A stretch of 64,000 bases of DNA, from the NCBI RefSeq assembly GCF_004331645.1, contig NZ_SJSK01000006.1, forward strand, positions 346,716 through 410,715, given 5' to 3'. Below the pieces are notes generated by a model, which did no database searches, had not been told where the DNA came from, and was given only the letters and a program-made list of their open reading frames with translations. The position numbers and the translations under genes were made by a program. This document shows positions 10,446-19,592 of this stretch, piece by piece (the first letter of the stretch is position 1; the number at the start of each line of letters is the position of its first letter). The stretch comes from Pedobacter frigiditerrae (GTDB lineage Bacteria > Bacteroidota > Bacteroidia > Sphingobacteriales > Sphingobacteriaceae).

Positions 10446-12407
10446 ATGGAATCGCTCATTTTAAATTACTGGTGGGTTTTAGTGGCACTGATGTGCATAG
10501 TTTTATACAAATATATTTTACGTTTCTTATTCGGGATGGTGATTGTTCCAGAAGATAGAATTGGCTTAATCACAAAGAAGTTTGTATTGTTTGGTTCGGA
10601 TAAAGAATTGCCAGACGGACGAATTATTGCTGTTAAAGGCGAAGCTGGTTTTCAAGGTAAAACACTAGCGCCAGGTTTATACTTCGGGATGTGGTTTTGG
10701 CAATATAGCGTTACAATGGAACAATTTACCATTATTCCTGAAGGGCAAATTGGTTTAATTATGGCAAAGGATGGGGCTGAGATACCAACAGGAAATATTT
10801 TAGGTCAGCGGGTAGATTCTGATAATTACCAAGATGCTGTTAAATTTTTAGAAAACGGCGGGCAGCGTGGTCGTCAAACAGCATATATTACTTCTGGTTC
10901 ATACCGTATCAATACCATGTTGTTTCAGGTTTCTTTAACCAATATGATTCGTATCCAGGAAAGTATGGTTGGTATTGTTACTACTTTAGACGGTTTACCT
11001 ATCGAAGCCAATCAAATAGCAGGTAAGTTGGTAGACGGACATAATAATTTCCAAGATTTTGATGCCTTTATCAAAACTGGGGGTAATAGAGGTTTGCAGC
11101 CGCAGGTTATTTTGGCTGGTTCGTATAACTTAAATCCCTGGGCAATTCAAATGGAAGAAATACCAATGACAGAAATTGCGATTGGTTATGTTGGGGTAGT
11201 TATTTCATTTATTGGTCAGGATGGTAATGACCTAACTGGTGCAGACTTTAAACATGGTAACATTGTTGGAAAAGGTTCAAAAGGAGTTTGGCTAGAACCA
11301 CTTGGTCCGGGTAAATACCCAATTAACAAATACATCATGAAAGTAGAGTTGGTACCAACAACAAACTTGGTTTTAAACTGGGCATCTGCTAGGAGCGAGG
11401 CCCATAACTTAGATAAGAATTTGTCTACCATAACTGTTCGTTCTAAAGATGGTTTCCCTTTCAATTTGGATGTTGCTCAAATTATCCACGTTCCAACTAC
11501 AGAAGCACCTAAAGTAATTGCCCGTTTTGGTAATATGGTTAACTTGGTTTCTCAAGTTTTGGAGCCAACCATTGGTAATTATTTCCGTAACTCGGCACAA
11601 GATAGTGATGTAATTGCTTTTTTAAGCACACGTAAAGAGCGACAAGAGTCTGCAAAAGAGCACATTAGAAAAGTGCTTGATGAGTATAACGTAAATGCGG
11701 TTGATACTTTGATAGGTGATATTGTTCCGCCAGAATCATTAATGAAAACATTAACTGACCGTAAGCTAGCAGAAGAAGAGCAAAAGACTTACCAAACCCA
11801 AAAAATGGCGCAAGAACAGCGTCAGGGTATGGAAAAAGAAACTGCGATTGCAGATATGCAGAAAGATATTGTTAAGGCTCAACAGAGTGTGGAGATTGCC
11901 GAACGTACTGCAAGTGCTACCGTTAAAAAATCTGAAGGTGATGCAGCAGGCGTGAAATTAGCGGTTGGTGCAGAAGCCGAAGCTACAAAAATGAGAGCTC
12001 ACGCAGAAGCTGAGGCGACTAAAGCAAGGGCACAGGCAGATTCTGAAGCGATTAAATTGAGAGCCTCTGCTCAAGCTGAGCAAATTTCCTTGACAGGTTC
12101 TGCTGAGGCTGGTAAAATTTTAGCTGTGGGTAAATCTACTGCCGAAGCTTATGAGTTGGCTGTTAAAGCATTGGGTGGCGAGAACTTTACCCGTTATAAA
12201 ATTACCGAAGAGTTATCTAAAGGTAATGTGAAATTAATCCCAGATGTGTTAATCGGAGGCAATGGTAACAATGGTGGTTCGGCTATGGACGGGCTTTTAG
12301 GCTTGAAATTAATGGAGTTAATGGATCCTGAAAAAAGAAAAGAAGTCGTTAAGGCGGTTGAAATTATTGAAAAGCCAAAAACAAAAAAGGATGATATAAA
12401 TCCATGA
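10446..12407 (+). CDS. SPFH/band-7 (flotillin-like) protein with tandem N-terminal modules
   Basis: Membrane-anchored SPFH protein of 653 residues. Residues 1-30 hold one hydrophobic segment. About residues 30-310 show four diverged copies of a module of about 75 residues, each starting near (I/V)P-x(4)-IG(L/I)(I/V) (EDRIGLI, EGQIGLI, QESMVGIV, AIGYVGVV). The SPFH core follows (DGFPFNLDVAQIIHVPTTEA onward), then a long Ala/Glu-rich coiled coil (EAEATKMRAHAEAEATKARA) typical of flotillins, and a short tail. Flotillins organise membrane microdomains; the role here is inferred. Single-gene unit with a terminator. Confidence 0.85.
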   Translation: MESLILNYWWVLVALMCIVLYKYILRFLFGMVIVPEDRIGLITKKFVLFGSDKELPDGRIIAVKGEAGFQGKTLAPGLYFGMWFWQYSVTMEQFTIIPEGQIGLIMAKDGAEIPTGNILGQRVDSDNYQDAVKFLENGGQRGRQTAYITSGSYRINTMLFQVSLTNMIRIQESMVGIVTTLDGLPIEANQIAGKLVDGHNNFQDFDAFIKTGGNRGLQPQVILAGSYNLNPWAIQMEEIPMTEIAIGYVGVVISFIGQDGNDLTGADFKHGNIVGKGSKGVWLEPLGPGKYPINKYIMKVELVPTTNLVLNWASARSEAHNLDKNLSTITVRSKDGFPFNLDVAQIIHVPTTEAPKVIARFGNMVNLVSQVLEPTIGNYFRNSAQDSDVIAFLSTRKERQESAKEHIRKVLDEYNVNAVDTLIGDIVPPESLMKTLTDRKLAEEEQKTYQTQKMAQEQRQGMEKETAIADMQKDIVKAQQSVEIAERTASATVKKSEGDAAGVKLAVGAEAEATKMRAHAEAEATKARAQADSEAIKLRASAQAEQISLTGSAEAGKILAVGKSTAEAYELAVKALGGENFTRYKITEELSKGNVKLIPDVLIGGNGNNGGSAMDGLLGLKLMELMDPEKRKEVVKAVEIIEKPKTKKDDINP

Positions 12408-12434
12408 AATGAATAGTAGAATAATTTAAAGGTG

Positions 12435-12463
12435 AGCCCGCCAATTGTTTTGGTGGGCTTTTT
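12435..12463 (+). terminator. Terminator after the SPFH gene
   Basis: AGCCCGCCA / TGGTGGGCT stem with a short loop and a following T-run. Confidence 0.85.
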
Positions 12464-12546
12464 ATTAGGTTAATGAGCAGCTACGGCAAATTGCAACCTC
12501 TCATAGTAGCAAAGACCTGAGTAAATTAAACTGGATAGTAGTGGAA

Positions 12547-12640
12547 ATACTTTTTGTCACCCTGAGCGTACCTGTTCCGACTTCTTCGAGAGTCGAAGGG
12601 CAAAAAGATTGCAACGAATAGCCAGACTAACTTTAATCTT
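12547..12640. repeat. Dispersed intergenic repeat, inverted copy 2
   Basis: Inverted, diverged relative of 1541-1632. The shared part reads AAAGATTGCAACGAATAGCC here. It fills most of the 372-base gap before aguB. Confidence 0.7.
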
Positions 12641-12751
12641 AGAACAGCATGTGCTTTTCAAATCATTTTACAAAGCTTAACATTCCGTCTTTTCAGGTCT
12701 TTAATCTTTGTTCCTTGCTTTTTCATCCTTTCTACCCTCAACCTTTTTCCC

Positions 12752-12759
12752 TAACTTTG
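12752..12759 (+). promoter_or_regulatory. Promoter -7 box of aguB
   Basis: TAACTTTG matches TAnnTTTG and lies between two candidate starts of aguB (12708 and 12780). It therefore supports the start at 12780, about 20 bases downstream. Confidence 0.5.
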
Positions 12760-12779
12760 CAACTCAAATTTTTATACGG

Positions 12780-13655
12780 ATGAGCAAAGTAAAAGTTGGC
12801 TTGGTGCAAATGACTTGCACTAAGGATAAACAAGAAAATTTAGACAAAGCGATTGTAAAAGTTAGGGAAGCAGCGGCAAAAGGTGCACAAATTGTTTGCT
12901 TGCAAGAGTTGTTTACCTCACTATATTTTTGCGACGTAGAAGATTATGATAACTTCGATTTGGCAGAGAAAATCCCTGGTCCGTCTACAGATGCTTTACA
13001 AGTTGTGGCTAAAGAATTGGGTGTGGTTATCATTGCTTCGTTGTTTGAAAAACGTGCAGAAGGTTTGTACCACAATACCACTGCTGTTTTAGATGCTGAT
13101 GGTTCTTATTTAGGTAAATATCGCAAAATGCATATTCCTGACGACCCTGCTTATTATGAAAAATTCTACTTTACACCTGGCGATTTAGGTTATAAGGTTT
13201 TCGAAACTAAATTTGCTAAAATCGGCATTTTAATATGTTGGGATCAGTGGTATCCAGAAGCTTCTCGTATTACTGCTTTGATGGGTGCTGATATCATGTT
13301 CTATCCAACAGCAATTGGTTGGGATACAACACAAGACGAAGAAACTAATCAAGACCAATACAATGCTTGGCAAACCATACAACGCTCGCATTCTGTTGCC
13401 AATGGCTTACCTGTAATTAGTGTAAATCGTGTAGGTTTTGAGCAAGAAGGTCGTATGAAATTCTGGGGTGGTAGTTTTGCTACAAATGCACAAGGCAAAT
13501 TGTTATACTTGGCATCGCATGACAAAGAAGAAACTCAAGTAGTGGATATTGACCTTAAACAAAGTGATTATATCCGTAAACATTGGCCGTTTTTAAGAGA
13601 TAGAAGAATTGATTCTTATCAGCCAATTACAAAGAGGTATATTGATGGGGATTAA
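12780..13655 (+). CDS. aguB: N-carbamoylputrescine amidase
   Basis: Nitrilase-superfamily amidase converting N-carbamoylputrescine to putrescine, CO2 and ammonia, the last step of the agmatine route. From the ATG at 12780 it has 291 residues, the usual length. The Glu-Lys-Cys triad is visible: Glu43 (CLQELFT), Lys116 (YRKMHIPDD) and Cys153 (ILICWDQWYPEA). The upstream start at 12708 would add 24 residues of non-conserved sequence and precede the promoter box. aguA follows on the same strand, supporting the specific assignment over a generic amidase. Confidence 0.93.
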   Translation: MSKVKVGLVQMTCTKDKQENLDKAIVKVREAAAKGAQIVCLQELFTSLYFCDVEDYDNFDLAEKIPGPSTDALQVVAKELGVVIIASLFEKRAEGLYHNTTAVLDADGSYLGKYRKMHIPDDPAYYEKFYFTPGDLGYKVFETKFAKIGILICWDQWYPEASRITALMGADIMFYPTAIGWDTTQDEETNQDQYNAWQTIQRSHSVANGLPVISVNRVGFEQEGRMKFWGGSFATNAQGKLLYLASHDKEETQVVDIDLKQSDYIRKHWPFLRDRRIDSYQPITKRYIDGD

Positions 13656-13806
13656 GAGAGAGTCCGAAAGTCAGTAAAGTCGGAAAGTTTTTAGTCCGAA
13701 AGTCCGAAAGAAGTTTCTCAAAAGCATAACCTAAAATATTGTCATCCTGACTTGTGCCGATTTTATATCGGTAGCTTGTCGAAGGATCTATATATAAGAT
13801 ATTATA

Positions 13807-14889
13807 ATGTCAATCAAAGTAATAAACACTTCAGAGCAACCAGAGTTTGATAACTCGCCTCTTAAACAGGGATACAAGTTCCCTGCAGAATGGGCTAAAC
13901 ACGAAGCAACTTGGTTAAGTTGGCCGCATAAAGAAGAATCTTGGCCTGGGAAGATCGAGACGATTTATGAACCTTATTGCCAGTTCATCAAAATTGTAGC
14001 AACAGGAGAGAAAGTCCGCATTAATGTAAGGAACGAAGAAATGAAAGTTTTTGCTATTTCAGAATTGCAGAAAGTTGAAGCTGATTTAACTCAAATAGAG
14101 TTTTACTTTAATGAGAGTAATGATGCTTGGTGCCGCGACCATGGACCAGCGTTTGTTGTTAAAGGAAATGAAAAGGCGGTTGTAGACTGGGGTTACAATG
14201 CTTGGGGGGGAAAATATCCGCCATTTGATTTAGACGATGTGATACCCACTAAAATTGCCAAACACTTTAACCTGCCATTGTTTACTCCAGACATTGTAAT
14301 GGAAGGCGGTTCGGTTGAGTTTAATGGTGCTGGTACAATTTTAACGAGTACAGCTTGTTTGTTAAATGAAAACAGAAATCCGCATTTAAATAAAGAGCAA
14401 ATTGAAACTTACTTAAAAGAGTTTTATGGTGCAGAGCAAGTTTTGTGGGTAGGAGATGGAATTGTTGGAGATGATACCGATGGACACATTGACGACATCA
14501 CACGTTTTGTGAATGAGGATACTGTACTTACTGTTCTAGAAAGTAATCCCTTTGATGAAAATCATATTTTATTGCAAGAGAACTACGAGGCTTTAAAGGA
14601 AATGAGGTTACCGGATGGAAGACCATTAAACATTGTTAAATTGCCAATGCCATCGCCAGTAATTTACGAGGATACCCGTTTGCCAGCATCTTATGCCAAT
14701 TTCTATATTGCAAATGCAGCAGTTATTGTTCCAATTTTTGGTGATGTAAACGACCAAAAAGCTTTAGATATTATTCAAGGATGTTTCCCTGATAGACCAG
14801 TTATTGGTATTAATTCTGTAGATATTATTTGGGGATTAGGTAGTTTTCATTGTTTAAGCCAACAAGAACCTGACCCCCTAACCCCCTAA
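13807..14889 (+). CDS. aguA: Agmatine deiminase
   Basis: Converts agmatine to N-carbamoylputrescine and ammonia, feeding AguB just upstream. The chain has 360 residues and the peptidyl-arginine-deiminase fold. Visible are the substrate-binding NDAWCRDHGPAFV, GDDTDGHIDDITRF with catalytic Asp/His, and the C-terminal GSFHCLSQQEP with nucleophile Cys349. The last residues (DPLTP) and the stop are encoded by a palindromic CCCC repeat, so the C-terminus has been rewritten by an element. A diverged ATCCTGA repeat fills the 151-base gap from aguB. Confidence 0.95.
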   Translation: MSIKVINTSEQPEFDNSPLKQGYKFPAEWAKHEATWLSWPHKEESWPGKIETIYEPYCQFIKIVATGEKVRINVRNEEMKVFAISELQKVEADLTQIEFYFNESNDAWCRDHGPAFVVKGNEKAVVDWGYNAWGGKYPPFDLDDVIPTKIAKHFNLPLFTPDIVMEGGSVEFNGAGTILTSTACLLNENRNPHLNKEQIETYLKEFYGAEQVLWVGDGIVGDDTDGHIDDITRFVNEDTVLTVLESNPFDENHILLQENYEALKEMRLPDGRPLNIVKLPMPSPVIYEDTRLPASYANFYIANAAVIVPIFGDVNDQKALDIIQGCFPDRPVIGINSVDIIWGLGSFHCLSQQEPDPLTP

Positions 14890-14992
14890 AGGGGGAATAA
14901 ATCCTGCTTAAGAATTTGCCAATTAATATTAACTTTACAGAAGTTTAAATTTTTACATTATATAAAAGTCCCCTTCAGGGGATTTAGGGGTT
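14872..14992. repeat. Paired inverted CCCC element between aguA and fabG (MITE/BIME-like)
   Basis: The left end ACCCCCTAACCCCCTAAAGG and the right end CCCCTTCAGGGGATTTAGGG are diverged inverted repeats of about 25 bp around about 70 AT-rich bases. The unit begins inside the aguA coding end and finishes at the base before the fabG ATG. The same arrangement recurs at 25256-25370. It contains no gene. Confidence 0.65.
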
Positions 14993-15736
14993 ATGAAATT
15001 ACTAGAAGGAAAAACAGCACTAATTACTGGTGCATCAAAAGGAATAGGTCGCAAAATAGCCGAAAAATTTGCAGAACAAGGTGCTAACGTGGCATTTACT
15101 TATCTATCGTCTGTTGAAAAAGGACAAGCTTTAGAACAAGAATTACAAAGTTTTGGAACTCAAGTAAAAGGTTACCGTTCAGATGCTTCTAAATTTGATG
15201 AAGCAGAAAAATTGATTGCTGATATCATGACAGACTTTGGTTCGATTGATATCGTAGTTAACAATGCTGGTATTACGAAAGATGGTTTGTTAATGCGCAT
15301 GACAGAAGAAAATTGGGATGATGTGATGAACGTTAACTTAAAATCTATCTTCAATGTAACTAGAGCAGTAACTAAGATCATGATGAAAGCTCGTAAGGGA
15401 GTATTCATTAACATGAGTTCTATTGTTGGTGTAACTGGTAATGCTGGTCAGGCAAATTATGCCGCTTCAAAAGCAGGTATTATTGGTTTTACCAAATCGG
15501 TAGCTAAAGAATTGGGTTCTCGTAACATTCGTGCAAATGTGGTTGCGCCAGGTTTTATCCGTACAGAAATGACTGATGTTTTAGACCCAGCAGTTGTTGC
15601 AGGTTGGGAAGCAGGTATTCCACTTAAACGTGCGGGTGAAACTGAAGATATCGCCAATGTTTGTGTGTTCCTAGCTTCAGATATGAGTGCTTATGTAACC
15701 GGACAAACTATTTCTGTTTGCGGCGGAATGCTGTAA
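14993..15736 (+). CDS. fabG: 3-oxoacyl-[acyl-carrier-protein] reductase
   Basis: NADPH-dependent reductase of fatty-acid elongation. The 247 residues have the classical SDR layout: TGASKGIG at about 13-20, NNAGITKDGLLMRM (a typical FabG motif), the catalytic serine region NMSSIVG, YAASKAG with catalytic Tyr/Lys, and the C-terminal YVTGQTISVCGGM. The start codon directly follows a palindromic repeat. A terminator follows the gene. Confidence 0.93.
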   Translation: MKLLEGKTALITGASKGIGRKIAEKFAEQGANVAFTYLSSVEKGQALEQELQSFGTQVKGYRSDASKFDEAEKLIADIMTDFGSIDIVVNNAGITKDGLLMRMTEENWDDVMNVNLKSIFNVTRAVTKIMMKARKGVFINMSSIVGVTGNAGQANYAASKAGIIGFTKSVAKELGSRNIRANVVAPGFIRTEMTDVLDPAVVAGWEAGIPLKRAGETEDIANVCVFLASDMSAYVTGQTISVCGGML

Positions 15737-15758
15737 TAGAGTTAGAAGGTATAAAGGT

Positions 15759-15789
15759 AAAAGGCGGAGGGTGTAACTTTCCGCCTTTT
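15759..15789 (+). terminator. Terminator after fabG
   Basis: AAAAGGCGGA / TCCGCCTTTT, a perfect 10-bp stem with an 11-base loop. Confidence 0.85.
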
Positions 15790-15919
15790 GTTTTAACTAT
15801 CGGTTGGCGCCTCAACGATTGAAATTTAGCTGGTGTTTTGTCAGGTGGAGACACCGGCCGATGAGACTAAGGTTGTTGGCTTAGAACTTTACAACATTTC
15901 AACTTTCCAACAATCAAAA

Positions 15920-16657
15920 CTACTTCACAACATAACTCCCCTTAACCTGTGTAACTTTTGCTATTTGTTTATCCTTCTCAAAGGCAACATAACCTTTTTG
16001 TAAGGTTTGCCAAAAGCTCAGTTGCTGTGGGTATTGAGCGCTATAATTTTTTAGATTAGCATCAGTCATTTTAAAAGGATAAATGCTAACCGGAATATCT
16101 CCTTGTCCAGCATTTCTAGCCTCTACGGCTAATACATAAACTTCTTTTATCTTCTCGTCGGTTAGGGGAATACAGCCTATCGTAACACAATTCCCGTGAA
16201 TGTAAATATCTCCACCGGTTTTATTTCCTTTTCCAGTTCTCGCCACATCAACTTTGTTTGGATAATCTACTCCCAGCGATAAGTGAAAATTACTAATCGG
16301 ATTAAATACATTGATTTTATAAAACCCCTCAGGTGTTTGTCCATCGCCTTCAATTACTTTGGGCCCAATTGTGCCAGAATGTGCACAGAAATCGTATGTT
16401 TTAAATAATTTGTATTGAGATTGATTAGCTGTTTTTAACCAGATTTCTAGTTTTCCTTCAGTTTTGTAAGCAGCAATATATAGTTCAAATGGCCCATTAA
16501 ATCCGGCACTTTGCAAATTCTTTTGTAGAGGTGACCATTTTTCAGCATAGGCATTTCTAACTCTTTCGAACTTTAACTGTGCGATTTTAAAATTATTTTG
16601 AGCCAATGCGGGAGTAGTCATTATTAAAAGCAATATTATTTTAAAGAGCTTAACCAT
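15920..16657 (-). CDS. L,D-transpeptidase family protein (YafK-like)
   Basis: Exported YkuD-fold enzyme of 245 residues. Signal peptide MVKLFKIILLLIMTTPALA (1-19). The active-site signature reads GGDIYIHGNCVTIGCIPL with the conserved His and nucleophilic Cys. These enzymes cross-link peptidoglycan or attach proteins to it through meso-diaminopimelate. The extended first half and the GNCVTIGCIPL variant fit the YafK subgroup, in which some members cleave rather than form the bond. Convergent with fabG. Confidence 0.85.
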   Translation of the reverse strand: MVKLFKIILLLIMTTPALAQNNFKIAQLKFERVRNAYAEKWSPLQKNLQSAGFNGPFELYIAAYKTEGKLEIWLKTANQSQYKLFKTYDFCAHSGTIGPKVIEGDGQTPEGFYKINVFNPISNFHLSLGVDYPNKVDVARTGKGNKTGGDIYIHGNCVTIGCIPLTDEKIKEVYVLAVEARNAGQGDIPVSIYPFKMTDANLKNYSAQYPQQLSFWQTLQKGYVAFEKDKQIAKVTQVKGSYVVK

Positions 16658-16810
16658 GTTGTTGTTGGATTTGTAGATGAATTTCGACTGACAATTTACT
16701 TAAATCTCCATTTCCTTAAAATACCTTGAAATAAGTAATTTTTAATTCAATAATCCACAAACAAATTACGATGATTTTTTTAGAAAATTAGCATCTTTAC
16801 GTTTAAGCTT

Positions 16811-18895
16811 ATGGGTAATTTTTTTACAGCGACTTCCATTTTTACTTTTTTAGCCTGCCTGCTGCTAGGTGGTTTGTATGCTTGGGTTTTATATGGTACA
16901 AACAAGAGCTTAAATCAGAATTTAAAATATGCATTAGCTGCCCTGAGAATTTTGGTGGTTACCACGATTACTTGGTTACTGTTTGCACCTTTGGTTAAGC
17001 GAATTACTTATACTCCAGAAAAACCAATCATTGTTTTAGCACACGATAACTCTATTTCAGTTGCTGAAGTTGAACCAGCTGGTTTTAATAAGGCGAAGTA
17101 CCAGAAAGATTTACAGCAATTAAAAGATCAACTTTCTAGTAAATATGAAGTAAAAACTTTCAGTTTCAGCGATAGTGTTAAAGCGGGATTGGATTTTACC
17201 GGAAAGGGAAAGTTAAGTAATGCATCAGGATTAATTAATCAGCTAAATGATGAGCTATTAAATAGAAATGTTGGTGCAGTAATTATTGCTAGCGATGGTA
17301 TTTTTAATCGTGGTGGTAATCCTTTATACGAACTCAATAAAATAAAAGCGCCTGTTTATACCATTGCCATGGGCGATACCATTGCAAAACGAGATGTGTT
17401 AATTGCCAATGTAAACTACAACAACTTAGTTTATTTAGATAATGAATTTACATTAGATATTCAGGTCCAAGCTTTTGAAAGTAAGGGAGAAACTACACAA
17501 TTATCAGTCGCTGAAAATGGGGTTAAGGTTAAGCAGCAAAATGTTGCCATTAACGCCAATAGTTTTGTGCAAGATGTTCAGATAAAATTGAATGCCAATA
17601 AAATTGGTGTGCAGAAGTACACAGTTAATGTTTCTTCGGTAAAGAATGAAATTACTACGAAGAATAACAGTCAGACCATTTTTGTTGAGGTGATAGATGC
17701 AAGGCAAAAGGTGTTATTAGCTGCTGCAGCTCCGCATCCAGATATAGCTACTTTAAAACAAGCCATAGAACTTAATAAACATTATGAAGTTACGGTTGCA
17801 TTGGCAGATGAACTAAATACCACCGAGCCAAATAAGTATAGTTTAGCCATTCTTTACCAATTACCGGGCAATACAAATGTTGCAGCTAGCTTGATTGGTA
17901 GGCTACAAGAAGCTAAAACTTCCCTTTGGTATATTTTAGGCGCTCAAAGTAATGTAGGTGCATTTAATCAAGTGCAAAAATCGTTAAGCTTTAGTAGGGC
18001 AAACGGTTCTATACAAGAAGTTTTTCCATATCCTGACCCAAATTTCACAAGCTTTAATTTAGATGCTGCAGCATTAAAACAATTGAATGATTACGATCCC
18101 TTACAAATGCCCTTTGCTAATTTGGGTATCAACGGAAATTATACGGCTGCTTTAAATCAGAGAATAGGAAAGATTAACACGCAGACACCATTGTTGTTTT
18201 TTATAGATGACAATGGTAAAAAACTTGGGTTTTTAATAGGAGAGGGGATTTGGAAATGGAAATTAGAAGAAGCCAAGAATGAACAAAGTTTCCCGCTGGT
18301 TAATGAATTGATTGCTAAAACCGTACAATATCTATCTGTTAAGGATGATAAAAGGAAGTTTAAGGTTTACAGTAGCAAAAATACTTACGAGGAAAATGAA
18401 AATGTAGTGCTGAATGCCACTTTGTACAATGATGCTTATGAAGCTGTAAATACGCCAGATGTAAATGTTCAGATTAAAAATGGTGATGGTAAAGTATTTA
18501 ATTATACCTTTTCGAAATTTGGTGCCGCTTACAGGTTAGACGCAGGAACATTGCCACAAGGGAATTATACTTACATAGCAAGTACAAGTTTAGGAGATAA
18601 GAAATACACTGCATCAGGAGCTTTCTACGTAAATGCATTAATTGCAGAATACCAGCAGACCACAGCTAATCACCAGTTATTATACACAATGGCGCAACAA
18701 AGTGGAGGTAAAATGGTTATGCCAGCCAATTTGTTAAGCATAGCTGATTTATTGGAGAAAAGCGGGCAGGTAAAAACCATTAGCTACGAAGACAGGAAAT
18801 ATGAAGAATTGATCAGCTTGAAATGGTTATTCGCTTTAATCATCATACTTTTAACTGCCGAATGGTTCATGAGAAAACGTAATGGTGAGGCATAA
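16811..18895 (+). CDS. VWA-like membrane protein
   Basis: A 694-residue membrane protein. Two or three N-terminal transmembrane helices (about residues 7-27, 40-63) are followed by a large external region and a C-terminal helix (LKWLFALIIILLTAEWFM). The segment VLAHDNSISV carries the DxSxS metal-site motif of von Willebrand A domains, and VIIASDGIFNRGG the second loop. The middle is beta-rich, with CARDB-like strands. Relatives are common in Bacteroidota, near Bat-type genes, without established function. It overlaps the next gene by one base (ATAATGG), so they are probably co-translated. Confidence 0.7.
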   Translation: MGNFFTATSIFTFLACLLLGGLYAWVLYGTNKSLNQNLKYALAALRILVVTTITWLLFAPLVKRITYTPEKPIIVLAHDNSISVAEVEPAGFNKAKYQKDLQQLKDQLSSKYEVKTFSFSDSVKAGLDFTGKGKLSNASGLINQLNDELLNRNVGAVIIASDGIFNRGGNPLYELNKIKAPVYTIAMGDTIAKRDVLIANVNYNNLVYLDNEFTLDIQVQAFESKGETTQLSVAENGVKVKQQNVAINANSFVQDVQIKLNANKIGVQKYTVNVSSVKNEITTKNNSQTIFVEVIDARQKVLLAAAAPHPDIATLKQAIELNKHYEVTVALADELNTTEPNKYSLAILYQLPGNTNVAASLIGRLQEAKTSLWYILGAQSNVGAFNQVQKSLSFSRANGSIQEVFPYPDPNFTSFNLDAAALKQLNDYDPLQMPFANLGINGNYTAALNQRIGKINTQTPLLFFIDDNGKKLGFLIGEGIWKWKLEEAKNEQSFPLVNELIAKTVQYLSVKDDKRKFKVYSSKNTYEENENVVLNATLYNDAYEAVNTPDVNVQIKNGDGKVFNYTFSKFGAAYRLDAGTLPQGNYTYIASTSLGDKKYTASGAFYVNALIAEYQQTTANHQLLYTMAQQSGGKMVMPANLLSIADLLEKSGQVKTISYEDRKYEELISLKWLFALIIILLTAEWFMRKRNGEA

Positions 18896-19509
18896 TGGAA
18901 ATAACCACTACATACGCAATTGAGATATTAGGGACAATTTCCTTTGCCATCTCAGGTACTTTTGCTGCCATGCAGAAGCGATTAGATCCTTTTGGGGTAC
19001 TCATCATTGCTTTTGTAACTTCTATTGGTGGAGGAACCGTAAGAGATCTATTACTTGGAGATACTCCTGTAGCTTGGATGCGTGATGTAAACTATTGTTT
19101 GCTGATTTTGGTAACATCACTACTCACCATTTTCTTTAAAAGTCAGATTAAAAAATTTAAAATCACTTTGTTTCTCTTTGATTCACTCGGACTTGGCTTA
19201 TTTACTTTAGTAGGTGTACAAAAAGGCATAGTATTTGGGTTAGACCCAGGCATTTGCGTAGCGCTAGGAACTATTACCGGATGTTTCGGAGGGGTAATTC
19301 GCGATACACTTTTAAATACCATTCCCCTTATTTTCAGGAAAGAGATTTATGCAACTGCTTGTATTTTGGGAGGGATATTATACTTCGTCCTGCTTTATTT
19401 TAACCTAAAAGCTGATGTTGCCAAGGTTATTGTTATTGCTTTCATTTTTACCTTACGAATTATAGTGGTACGCTACAAATTGGCATTGCCGAAGTTTGGG
19501 TATGGATAA
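18895..19509 (+). CDS. Trimeric intracellular cation channel family protein (UPF0126)
   Basis: Inner-membrane protein of 204 residues with about seven helices. It shows the duplicated UPF0126/TRIC signature: GGGTVRDLLLGDTPVAWMRD in the first half and FGGVIRDTLLNTIPLIFRKE in the second. Bacterial TRIC homologues form trimeric K+-permeable channels; a glycine-transport role has been suggested for some relatives. Its ATG overlaps the last codon region of the preceding VWA-like gene, implying one transcript. Confidence 0.88.
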   Translation: MEITTTYAIEILGTISFAISGTFAAMQKRLDPFGVLIIAFVTSIGGGTVRDLLLGDTPVAWMRDVNYCLLILVTSLLTIFFKSQIKKFKITLFLFDSLGLGLFTLVGVQKGIVFGLDPGICVALGTITGCFGGVIRDTLLNTIPLIFRKEIYATACILGGILYFVLLYFNLKADVAKVIVIAFIFTLRIIVVRYKLALPKFGYG

Positions 19510-19592
19510 AATGGAAGATGTAAGAGGGAAAATGAAAGATGGAATGGTATGTATTCCAAGAGGTCACTTTGGTAAAACTATAAGCTTGTAAA

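Noticed and set aside
12708..12779. Longer aguB start adding 24 residues
   Set aside because: The added residues are not family-like, and a TAnnTTTG promoter box lies between the two starts.
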